A DNA stretch of 7,770 bases, taken from assembly GCA_023266245.1 (NCBI GenBank), contig JAHFRO010000108.1, positions 1-7,770 of the forward strand, in the 5' to 3' direction. Positions 1 to 5,645 of this stretch are shown one piece after another; the stretch's first letter is position 1, and each line of letters starts with the position of its first letter. A model generated the notes under the pieces. That model worked only from the letters and a program-made list of their open reading frames with translations, did not search any database and was not told the origin of the DNA. Position numbers and translations under genes: made by a program. This stretch comes from Betaproteobacteria bacterium. GTDB taxonomy: Bacteria; Pseudomonadota; Gammaproteobacteria; Burkholderiales; SG8-41.

Positions 1-1963
1 CCTTCATCGGCAGCAGCACCATCTGCCGACCCTGCAGATGCAGCCGCTCCTGGAGTTCCAGCGGCGTGCGGTTGTGCAACCAGCGCGTGAGGAAATTGAC
101 GCGCGCGAAAATGAGCTTGGACGCGAAGCACACGGCGTTCGGGTATTTTTCGAACAACTGATCGGCGAGCTTGATGAACTCCTCGACCGGCTCGGTGCCG
201 AAGCCGACGTAGAACTCCGCGGCGAGCCCGTGCGCGTGGCAGTAGCGCGCGAAATAGCGCAACGAGTTCTCGATGGTGTAGCGCAGCGTGCGCAGCGCCC
301 CCTCGCCGCCGTAGCTCCGGGCGTCCACCTCGCCGACGCTGACGAACACGAAGTTCCTGAAGTGCCCCGGAAACAAGCGGAGCACCCACAGCAGCGCGTG
401 GATCCCGACCCCGCGATGCTTGCCGACGAACAGCAGCGCGGTCGGCGCCGCAGGATCGAGCGGCGGCACGGGGCGGCTGTCGTTCCATGTGAGCTTGGCC
501 TCGAACAGCGCATCGGCCTCGCGCAATTGCGCGCGCGCGGCGTCGTAGTGACGGCGGATCGCGAGGCAGACCACGATCACCAGGCCGGTGATGATGATCG
601 TCACCCAGCCGCCCTCGGTGAACTTTTCCACCACCAGCACCGCAAGGATGCCGCCGGTCACCACCAGGCCGGTTACGGAAAGCGCAAGGCGCCGCAGCCA
701 TTTGCGGTCGTCGCGGCGCCTTTGCCACCAGAAGATGACCAGGCCGGCGAGCGAGATCGAGAAGGTAAGGAACACATTGATCGAGTAGAGCACGACCAGC
801 AGTCCCACGCTGCCCTCGCTCCAAACCAGAACCGCGAGCGCCGCCGCGCCCATCAACAGGATCCCGTTCTGGGCGACGAGCCGGCTGGAGAGGTCGCGGA
901 AATGGCGCGGCACCCAGGAGTCCGCCGCCATGTTGGCGAGCACCGCCGGCCCCCCCAGAAATCCGGTATTGGCGGCGATGAACAGCAGGCCCGCCTCGAA
1001 CGCGAGCACGATGATGAGCCCGGTTTCGTTGGCGAGCGGGCCGCCGAGATCGAAATGCCCGATGATGGACTTGAATACGACGGCGTTCAGCGTCTGCCCC
1101 GGGCTGTGCACCGCGTCCCACAGCAGGTAGAGCAGCATGATGCCGCCCGCGGTGAGGGCGAGCGAGGTCGCCATGTAGAACATCGTCCACTTGCCGGTGC
1201 GGATGCGCGGCTCGGCGAGCGTGTTGACGTTGTTCGACACCGCTTCCAGACCGGTATAGGTGCCGCCGCCTTGCGAGTAGGCGAGCAGCATGATGCCGAC
1301 CACCGTAAGCCAGCCCGTCTGGCGCGCCAGAGCCGCGGTCTCCCCCAGCGTCTCCGGCACGAGCTGCGGCAGGCGTTCGGCGTGCGCATAGATGCCGTAG
1401 CCGATCAGGAAGACGTGGATCACGACGAAGCCGACGAAGATGGGCAGCAGCACCTTGATGGCTTCCTTCATGCCGCGCAGGTTGAGCGCGAGGAGCAGCG
1501 CCGTGGCCGCAATCCCAAACGGGATCTTCCATGTGTGCAGCGCAAGCGGCAGCAGGCTGAACACGGCGTCCGCCCCGCTCGCGATCGAGATCGCGATGGT
1601 AAGCACATAGTCCACGATGAGCGCGGCGCCGGAGACCAGCCCCGCGTGCGGCCCGATCAGCTGCGTTGCGACCTTGTAACCGCCGCCGCCGTTCGGAAAC
1701 AGCTCGATCACCTGGTTGTAGGCGAGCGAGATGATGAACACCGTCACCGCGATCGCGATGGCGAGGTAGAGCCCGAAGTGAGTGTGGGAGCCGAGCGCGA
1801 GGTAGGCTTCCTCGGGGCCGTAGTTTGAGGACGACAACCCGTCGGCGCCGAGCCCGACCCACGCGAAGAACGCGATCAGCGCGATGTGGCGGCGCGTGGC
1901 CGGATCCATCGGATCGCGCGGCTTGCCGATGACGGCCTCGCGCAGTTTCGTCAGACCGGGCAT
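1..1963 (-). CDS. APC-superfamily permease, KimA-like (probable K+ or amino-acid importer), C-terminus cut by window edge
   Basis: Reading the minus strand from the ATG at 1963 gives 654 codons with no stop before the left edge, so the C-terminus is missing. The start is fixed by an in-frame TAA seven codons upstream; no clear Shine-Dalgarno is visible. The N-terminal two thirds is a polytopic membrane domain (hydrophobic stretches from about residue 27 to 470). It carries APC hallmarks: NYGPEE near 47-52, FPNGGGGYKVA at 89-99, LVDYVLTIAISI near 116-127, LNLRGM at 160-165, TGLEAVSNN at 237-245 and AANTGF at 330-335. These match, from memory, Bacillus subtilis KimA, a c-di-AMP-regulated proton-coupled K+ importer. 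Asp41 and Tyr48 fall where KimA has Asp36 and Tyr43. Residues 500-654 form a soluble C-terminal domain ending in a KimA-like WLHNRTPLELQERL segment. The superfamily call is firm. The K+ substrate is inference, since related members are often annotated only as amino-acid permeases. Confidence 0.87.
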   Translation of the reverse strand, partial: MPGLTKLREAVIGKPRDPMDPATRRHIALIAFFAWVGLGADGLSSSNYGPEEAYLALGSHTHFGLYLAIAIAVTVFIISLAYNQVIELFPNGGGGYKVATQLIGPHAGLVSGAALIVDYVLTIAISIASGADAVFSLLPLALHTWKIPFGIAATALLLALNLRGMKEAIKVLLPIFVGFVVIHVFLIGYGIYAHAERLPQLVPETLGETAALARQTGWLTVVGIMLLAYSQGGGTYTGLEAVSNNVNTLAEPRIRTGKWTMFYMATSLALTAGGIMLLYLLWDAVHSPGQTLNAVVFKSIIGHFDLGGPLANETGLIIVLAFEAGLLFIAANTGFLGGPAVLANMAADSWVPRHFRDLSSRLVAQNGILLMGAAALAVLVWSEGSVGLLVVLYSINVFLTFSISLAGLVIFWWQRRRDDRKWLRRLALSVTGLVVTGGILAVLVVEKFTEGGWVTIIITGLVIVVCLAIRRHYDAARAQLREADALFEAKLTWNDSRPVPPLDPAAPTALLFVGKHRGVGIHALLWVLRLFPGHFRNFVFVSVGEVDARSYGGEGALRTLRYTIENSLRYFARYCHAHGLAAEFYVGFGTEPVEEFIKLADQLFEKYPNAVCFASKLIFARVNFLTRWLHNRTPLELQERLHLQGRQMVLLPMK

Positions 1964-2024
1964 GCGACTGCGGCTTGTTGTTTATGCGCTCGGCCACCCT
2001 GCGGCGGCGCGGATCGGATTCCCA

Positions 2025-2357
2025 CTAGTGCGAAGTCTCGCGTTTTTCGATGCGGCGCGCGAACACGGTCATCTCTCTCGCCGCCTGCTTGTCGCCCTTC
2101 GCTTCCGCCACGCCTGCGCCTTCGCGGTATGCCGCGAGCGCCTCGTCGAGCCTGCCGCATTGCTCGAGCGCTCGCCCGAGCAGCTTCCACGCCGCCGAGT
2201 AGCCCGGGTCGTGGCGCAACGCCTCGCGCAGATGCACCACCGCTTTCGCCGCATCGCCGGTTTTGAGGTACGCGCTTCCCAGGGAAAATCGCAGCAGCGC
2301 ATCGTCGCGACCCGCAGCGAGCATCTTCTCGAGATTCTCGGCCAGGGGCTGGGGCAT
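2025..2357 (-). CDS. small tetratricopeptide-repeat (TPR) protein
   Basis: A 110-residue soluble protein, almost entirely two TPR units. The first spans about residues 20-53 (LGSAYLKTGDAAKAVVHLREAL, then a DPGY turn). The second spans about 54-87 (LGRALEQCGRLDEALAAYREG). Both show the small/large residue pattern of paired TPR helices, and a charged C-terminal helix follows (RRIEKRE). TPR proteins are usually protein-binding adaptors; no catalytic motif is present and no partner can be named. The frame stays open to a farther ATG at 2447, but that would add 30 low-complexity residues and overlap the likely promoter, so the ATG at 2357 is preferred even though no Shine-Dalgarno precedes it. The stop lies 61 bases from the permease start on the same strand, so one transcript is plausible. 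The gene is divergent from ridA. Confidence 0.8.
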   Translation of the reverse strand: MPQPLAENLEKMLAAGRDDALLRFSLGSAYLKTGDAAKAVVHLREALRHDPGYSAAWKLLGRALEQCGRLDEALAAYREGAGVAEAKGDKQAAREMTVFARRIEKRETSH

Positions 2358-2387
2358 GCGGGGGGCAGTCAAGCAGGGGCCGGAAGA

Positions 2388-2417
2388 TTGAATTCTTGTT
2401 GGTAGCGCTTCATCATA
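2388..2417. promoter_or_regulatory. candidate divergent promoter region between the TPR gene and ridA
   Basis: The 103-base gap between the divergent starts (2358-2460) is less GC-rich than its surroundings. On the minus strand TATGAT (the complement of 2412-2417) is a five-of-six match to the sigma70 -10 box, placed to give a leader of roughly 50 bases before the TPR start; only a poor -35 lies upstream. On the plus strand TTGAAT at 2388-2393 and CATCAT at 2411-2416 are separated by 17 bases, each four of six to consensus, and would serve ridA. The two -10 candidates overlap, so the directions could compete. This is a motif reading by eye only. Confidence 0.3.
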
Positions 2418-2448
2418 GCGCACTCGGGAGCGACCGACCAAAAACACC

Positions 2449-2452
2449 GGAG
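2449..2452 (+). promoter_or_regulatory. ridA ribosome binding site
   Basis: GGAG lies 8 bases before the ATG at 2461, a normal Shine-Dalgarno position. It fixes the ridA start. Confidence 0.7.
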
Positions 2453-2460
2453 AACGTCAC

Positions 2461-2841
2461 ATGGCCAAGCAGATCATCCACACCAACGCGGCGCCGAAAG
2501 CGATCGGCACTTACTCGCAGGCCGTGCGCTGCGGCAACACGGTGTATCTTGCCGGCCAGATCGGACTCGATCCGGCGACGATGGAACTCATCGCCGGCAT
2601 CGGCCCGCAGATCCACCGCGTGTTCGAGAACCTGAAAGCCGTCGCACAGGCCGCGGGCGGCGACCTCGGCGACATCGTGAAGCTTACCGTCTATCTCACC
2701 GATCTCAACCACTTCGCGCGCGTCAACGAGATCATGGCAACCTGCTTCAAGCAGCCTTATCCGGCGCGCGCGTCAGTCGGCGTGGCGAGCCTGCCGCGCG
2801 GCGCGCTGATCGAGATCGATGCCATTATGCATCTCGAGTGA
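2461..2841 (+). CDS. ridA: RidA family reactive imine/enamine deaminase
   Basis: A 126-residue protein, the usual RidA (YjgF/YER057c/UK114) length. RidA hydrolyses the reactive 2-aminoacrylate and related enamines or imines released by PLP enzymes such as serine/threonine dehydratase, giving 2-ketoacids and ammonia, and so protects other PLP enzymes. Family motifs in order are IGTYSQAV (15-22), LAGQIGLDP (30-38), NLKAVAQAAGGDLGDIVKLTVYLTDL (57-82), FARVNE (85-90), and PARASVGVASLPRGALIEIDAI (101-122). Tyr18, Arg103 and Glu118 correspond to E. coli Tyr17, Arg105 and Glu120; the Arg binds the substrate carboxylate. Family members act as cytosolic homotrimers with active sites at subunit interfaces. 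This is the first gene of the plus-strand cluster. Its stop codon lies inside the left arm of the repeat preceding recG. Confidence 0.93.
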   Translation: MAKQIIHTNAAPKAIGTYSQAVRCGNTVYLAGQIGLDPATMELIAGIGPQIHRVFENLKAVAQAAGGDLGDIVKLTVYLTDLNHFARVNEIMATCFKQPYPARASVGVASLPRGALIEIDAIMHLE

Positions 2842-2916
2842 TGAGTGCAGAGTGAAAGGAGGGGCGTGAAAACCAAGGTTGCCGACCGCTCATCACTCAT
2901 CACTCATCACTCATCA
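2836..2916. repeat. inverted heptamer repeat at the ridA-recG junction with four tandem CTCATCA units
   Basis: Four perfect tandem copies of CTCATCA occupy 2889-2916. Facing them, GAGTGATGAGTG at 2836-2847 is the exact reverse complement of CACTCATCACTC, which occurs in two registers (2894-2905 and 2901-2912), so a 12-bp stem could form in either register. The left arm contains the ridA stop and the GTG at 2845. The 41-base core (2848-2888) contains the recG Shine-Dalgarno and the GTG at 2866. The right arm is translated as part of the RecG N-terminus. I recognise no named element. Confidence 0.75.
2856..2862 (+). promoter_or_regulatory. recG Shine-Dalgarno deciding the start
   Basis: AAGGAGG is a near-perfect Shine-Dalgarno 3 bases before the GTG at 2866. 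The spacing is short, but the site lies downstream of the alternative GTG at 2845 and cannot serve it, so it favours 2866. It sits in the loop between the two arms of the heptamer repeat. Confidence 0.55.
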
Positions 2917-4953
2917 CTTTCCGGGCTCAGCAGGAGCACGCTGGATCGTCTTGCCAAGCTGGGCATCAACAGCAAGTTTGATCTGGTCCTGCATCTGCCG
3001 CTCAGGTACGACGACGAAACGCGGCTCTACCCGATCAATGAGGCGCCGCCGGGCCAGCCGGTGCTGGTCGAAGGCAACGTCGTCGAGTGCCACATCCAGT
3101 ACCGCCCCAAGCGCCAGCTCCTCTGCCACATCGAGGACGGCAGCGGCGTCCTCACGCTGCGCTTCTTCAACTTCTACACAAGCCAGTTGAAGCAACTCGC
3201 GGCCGGCGCCCGCGTGCGCGCATTCGGCGAGATCCGCCACGGCTTCTTCGGTCCCGAGATGGTGCATCCCCGGTATCGCGTGGTGCACGGCGACATGCCG
3301 ATTGCGCGCGCGCTCACGCCGGTTTATCCGACTACCGCGGGGCTGGCGCAGGACACGTTGCGGCGGCTGATCGCGCGCGCGCTCGCCGACTGCGATCTGC
3401 AGGACACGCTGCCGCAGGCGCTGCTCGACCGCCTCGGGCTGCCAGCGTTCCGGGAGGCGGTGCTGCTGCTGCACAATCCGCCGCCGCAGCTCGCGCAGGA
3501 GACGCTGCAGGAGCGGCGCCATCCGGCGTGGCACAGGGTCAAGTTCGACGAGCTGCTGGCGCAGCAGCTTTCGATGCGGCTGCACCACGAGCGCCGGCGC
3601 GCCGCCGGCGCGCCGGCGCTGAAAGCCCACGGCAGCCTCGCGCGCTCGCTGCTGGCGCGGCTGCCGTTCCGGCTTACCCGCGCGCAGCAGCGCGCCTGGC
3701 GCGAGATCGAGCGCGACCTCGCCCGGCCCCACCCGATGCAGCGCCTGCTGCAGGGCGATGTCGGCAGCGGCAAGACGGTGGTTGCGGCGCTGGCGGCGCT
3801 GCAAAGCGTGGAGAACGGCTGCCAGGTAGCGGTGATGGCGCCGACCGAAATCCTTGCCGAGCAGCTCTACCACAAATTCGTAGCCTGGCTCGCCCCCCTC
3901 AAGGTCGGGCTGGTCTGGCTCTCCGGCAGCCTGGGCCGCAAGGACAAGCGCGCGGCGCTTGCCGCGGTGGCGAAGGGCGAAGCGAAGATCGCGGTCGGCA
4001 CCCACGCCCTGATCGAGGAGGAGGTCGAATTCGCCGATCTCGCGCTGGCGGTGGTCGACGAACAGCACCGCTTCGGCGTTCATCAGCGGCTCGCGCTGCG
4101 CATGAAGGGCTCCCGCCCCAACCCGGGCGCGCAGCCGCACCAGCTGATGATGAGCGCCACCCCCATCCCGCGCACGCTGGCGATGAGCTATTACGCGGAC
4201 CTCGACGTCTCGATGATCGACGAGCTCCCGCCCGGCCGCACGCCGGTCACGACCAAGCTCGTGTCGGAAGCGCGCCGCGAGGAGGTGATCCGGCGCGTGC
4301 GCGATGCGTGTGTGGCGGGCAGCCAGGCCTACTGGGTGTGCCCGTTGATTGAGGAATCAGAGCGCCTGCAGCTCAAGACCGCGCTCGAGACGCACGCCGC
4401 GCTCGCCGCGACCTTTCCCGAGCTCAAGCTCGGGCTCGTGCACGGGCGCATGAAGGGCGAGGACAAGGCGCAGGTGATGGACGCGTTCCGGCGCGGCGCG
4501 ATCCAGCTCCTGGTTGCGACCACCGTGATCGAGGTTGGGGTGGACGTGCCGAGCGCGAGCCTGCTGGTGATCGAGCACGCCGAGCGCATGGGGCTTGCGC
4601 AGCTGCACCAGCTGCGGGGGCGCGTCGGCCGCGGCACCGACGTGAGCACCTGCATCCTGCTCTATGCAACCCCCCTCACCGCCGCGGCGCGCGAGCGGCT
4701 CAAGATCATCTACGAGAACCACGACGGCTTCGAGATCGCACGCCATGACCTCAGGCTGCGCGGGCCCGGCGAGCTGCTCGGCGCGCGCCAGAGCGGAATG
4801 CCGTTGCTCCGCTTCGCCGATCTCAACACCGATCTCGACCTGCTCGATGCGGCGCGCGCGGCGGCGGCGGCGCTGCTGCGCGAGCAACCGGATGCCGCGC
4901 GCCGCCACCTCGCGCGCTGGCTCGGCACGCGGCACGAGTACCTGAAGGCCTAG
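2866..4953 (+). CDS. recG: ATP-dependent DNA helicase RecG
   Basis: A superfamily 2 helicase that remodels stalled forks, Holliday junctions, D-loops and R-loops. From the GTG at 2866 the protein is 695 residues, close to E. coli RecG (693); the GTG at 2845 would add seven. After a repeat-encoded N-terminus, LHLPLRYDDETRLYPI begins the conserved wedge region, with an OB-fold core (roughly 50-140, including EDGSGVLTLRFFNF). The helicase motor follows: Walker A GDVGSGKT (297-304), Walker B/DEQH (398-401) with HRFGVHQR, SATPIPRT from 430, TTVIEVGVDVP from 552, and motif VI HQLRGRVGRG (581-590). The RecG-specific translocation segment GFEIARHDLRLRGPGELLGARQSG follows, then the C-terminal hook. 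All key motifs are intact. The first ~17 residues (SSLITHHSSL and neighbours) come from the CTCATCA array and are not conserved; no standard in-frame start follows the array before the conserved region, so translation must cross it. Confidence 0.96.
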   Translation: MKTKVADRSSLITHHSSLSGLSRSTLDRLAKLGINSKFDLVLHLPLRYDDETRLYPINEAPPGQPVLVEGNVVECHIQYRPKRQLLCHIEDGSGVLTLRFFNFYTSQLKQLAAGARVRAFGEIRHGFFGPEMVHPRYRVVHGDMPIARALTPVYPTTAGLAQDTLRRLIARALADCDLQDTLPQALLDRLGLPAFREAVLLLHNPPPQLAQETLQERRHPAWHRVKFDELLAQQLSMRLHHERRRAAGAPALKAHGSLARSLLARLPFRLTRAQQRAWREIERDLARPHPMQRLLQGDVGSGKTVVAALAALQSVENGCQVAVMAPTEILAEQLYHKFVAWLAPLKVGLVWLSGSLGRKDKRAALAAVAKGEAKIAVGTHALIEEEVEFADLALAVVDEQHRFGVHQRLALRMKGSRPNPGAQPHQLMMSATPIPRTLAMSYYADLDVSMIDELPPGRTPVTTKLVSEARREEVIRRVRDACVAGSQAYWVCPLIEESERLQLKTALETHAALAATFPELKLGLVHGRMKGEDKAQVMDAFRRGAIQLLVATTVIEVGVDVPSASLLVIEHAERMGLAQLHQLRGRVGRGTDVSTCILLYATPLTAAARERLKIIYENHDGFEIARHDLRLRGPGELLGARQSGMPLLRFADLNTDLDLLDAARAAAAALLREQPDAARRHLARWLGTRHEYLKA
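3590..3620. repeat. 31-base perfect GC palindrome inside recG
   Basis: Positions 3590-3604 and 3606-3620 are exact 15-base inverted repeats around one central base (3605). The stretch is all G/C except its two end bases and contains GGCGCGCC at 3596-3603 and 3607-3614. It encodes the basic/alanine linker RRRAAGAPA between the wedge domain and the helicase motor. It could form a stable mRNA hairpin or cruciform. Codon bias in a high-GC gene raises the chance of accidental palindromes. Confidence 0.6.
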
Positions 4954-4971
4954 AAAAAGCATTTAGCCGCC

Positions 4972-4991
4972 GATGGACGCTGATTAACGCC
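4972..4991. repeat. two-unit decamer repeat GATGGACGCT / GATTAACGCC
   Basis: Two adjacent decamers share the pattern GAT-x-x-ACGC-pyrimidine. From general recollection, GATGAACGC-type tandem repeats occur between genes in many environmental bacterial genomes; this looks like a short, degenerate copy. Two imperfect units alone are weak evidence. Confidence 0.4.
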
Positions 4992-4992
4992 G

Positions 4993-5115
4993 GTGAAAAC
5001 CAAGAACATCAAGCCACAGAGGACACAGAGTTCACAGAGAAAGACCATGAACAACAAGGATCGATTTGACTATCTCAACCCTCTGTGTTCTCTGTGCTCT
5101 CTGTGGCCAAAATGA
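4993..5115 (+). other. possible 40-codon leader ORF spanning the repeat and overlapping the ubiC start
   Basis: From GTG 4993 the frame is open for 40 codons, starting MKTKNIKPQR and ending in the repetitive CSLCSLWPK. An internal ATG at 5047 gives a 22-codon version. Its TGA (5113-5115) overlaps the ubiC ATG (5112-5114) as ATGA, the arrangement typical of translational coupling. The ORF runs straight through the CACAGAG/CTCTGTG array, so it may simply be open by chance; there is no clear Shine-Dalgarno before 4993, and only a purine-rich AGAGAAAG before 5047. Confidence 0.15.
5013..5107. repeat. inverted array of CACAGAG heptamers upstream of ubiC
   Basis: The left arm has CACAGAG at 5015-5021, 5024-5030 and 5033-5039; the right arm has CTCTGTG at 5081-5087, 5090-5096 and 5099-5105. 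All units are on a strict 9-base period with 2-base spacers of varying sequence (GA and TT on the left, TT and CT on the right). The outer pair extends to 9 bases (GCCACAGAG with CTCTGTGGC). Folded, this gives three perfect 7-9 bp helices separated by 2-by-2 internal loops around a 41-base core (5040-5080). The right arm ends four bases before the ubiC ATG. The heptamers are exact while the spacers vary, which suggests the heptamer is the conserved unit. Confidence 0.85.
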
Positions 5116-5645
5116 CCATCCCGCGCGACACGTCCTGGCTGCGCCACCCCGTTCCCGGTACCGCGCGCTATGACCGCTGGCTGATCGACCGCGGCTCGCT
5201 CACCAGCCGCATCCAGGCGCGCTGTCCCGCCTTCGGCGTGAAGCTCGAGTTCCAGGGCCGGGGACGCGCCAGCCGCGACGAACGTTTCCTTGGCGCCGGC
5301 GGCCGCCGGCACATGGTGGTGCGCGAGGTCTATCTTTATTGCGGCAACACGCCGGTGGTATTCGCGCACAGCGTGGTGCGCAATCGCGATTTGCGCGGCG
5401 CGTGGCGCTCGCTCGCAGGCCTCGGCACGCGCCCGCTCGGCGCGGCATTGTTCGCCGATCCCCGGGTCCGGCGCTATCCGCTGCGGTTTCGCAGGCTGAA
5501 CGCCCGCCACGAGTTGTACCGGCGCGCCTGCCGGAGACTCGCCGCACCGCCCCCGGCGCTGTGGGCGCGGCGCTCGTTATTCTCCCGGCATAAATCGCCT
5601 ATACTGGTGACCGAAGTCTTTCTCCCGGGAATCTTGGATCTATGA
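5112..5645 (+). CDS. ubiC: chorismate lyase (chorismate--pyruvate lyase)
   Basis: UbiC removes pyruvate from chorismate to give 4-hydroxybenzoate, the ring precursor of ubiquinone, in the cytosol. From the ATG at 5112 the protein is 177 residues, a little longer than E. coli UbiC (about 165). Matching segments are RYDRWLIDRGSLTSRIQ (19-35), VVREVYLYCGNTPVVFAHSVV (69-89), LGTRPLGAALF (104-114) and LWARRSLFSRHKSPILVTEVFLP (150-172). Arg71, Leu109 and Glu168 align with E. coli Arg76, Leu114 and Glu155, which line the active site. The frame extends back to GTG codons at 5085, 5094 and 5103, but these lie in the CTCTGTG repeat and would add only repeat-encoded residues, so the ATG is preferred. 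No Shine-Dalgarno is visible because the repeat occupies that place. The stop overlaps the ubiA start by 4 bases, so the two are probably translationally coupled. Confidence 0.93.
   Translation: MTIPRDTSWLRHPVPGTARYDRWLIDRGSLTSRIQARCPAFGVKLEFQGRGRASRDERFLGAGGRRHMVVREVYLYCGNTPVVFAHSVVRNRDLRGAWRSLAGLGTRPLGAALFADPRVRRYPLRFRRLNARHELYRRACRRLAAPPPALWARRSLFSRHKSPILVTEVFLPGILDL

Larger units (their letters stand above)
4954..5111. other. recG-ubiC intergenic region made largely of repeat motifs
   Basis: This 158-base gap is visibly richer in A/T than the genes around it. In order it holds a two-unit decamer repeat (4972-4991), the 12-mer GTGAAAACCAAG (4993-5004) also found at the recG start, and an inverted CACAGAG/CTCTGTG array (5013-5107). 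I see no convincing terminator or promoter. TTGACT at 5066-5071 resembles a -35 box, but no -10 box follows at the right distance. Confidence 0.7.

Noticed and set aside
38..1828. Long plus-strand open frame of 596 codons
   Set aside because: It is antisense to the permease in codon register, very rich in Arg, Glu, Asp and His, and has no recognisable domain. The minus strand reads as a clean membrane transporter.
2023..2030. CACTAGTG palindrome at the end of the TPR gene
   Set aside because: Eight bases is too short to mean anything in a window of this size, and no other signal surrounds it.
2358..2447. 30-residue N-terminal extension of the TPR protein from the ATG at 2447
   Set aside because: The added residues have no TPR character and would run through the divergent promoter region almost to the ridA ribosome binding site.
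2914..4140. Minus-strand open frame of 408 codons within recG
   Set aside because: RecG is unambiguous on the plus strand; the opposite frame has no recognisable motifs.
3087..4352. Plus-strand 421-codon open frame overlapping recG in another frame
   Set aside because: Its product is mostly Ala, Arg, Pro and Gly, as expected from an out-of-frame reading of GC-rich coding DNA.
5066..5071. TTGACT as a -35 box for ubiC
   Set aside because: The sequence 16-18 bases downstream is CTCTGTG repeat with nothing like a -10 box, so no sigma70 promoter can be supported.
5013..5107. CRISPR-like array
   Set aside because: The units are 7 bases with 2-base spacers and in opposed orientation, with no cas genes. 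CRISPR repeats and spacers are several times longer and run in one direction.
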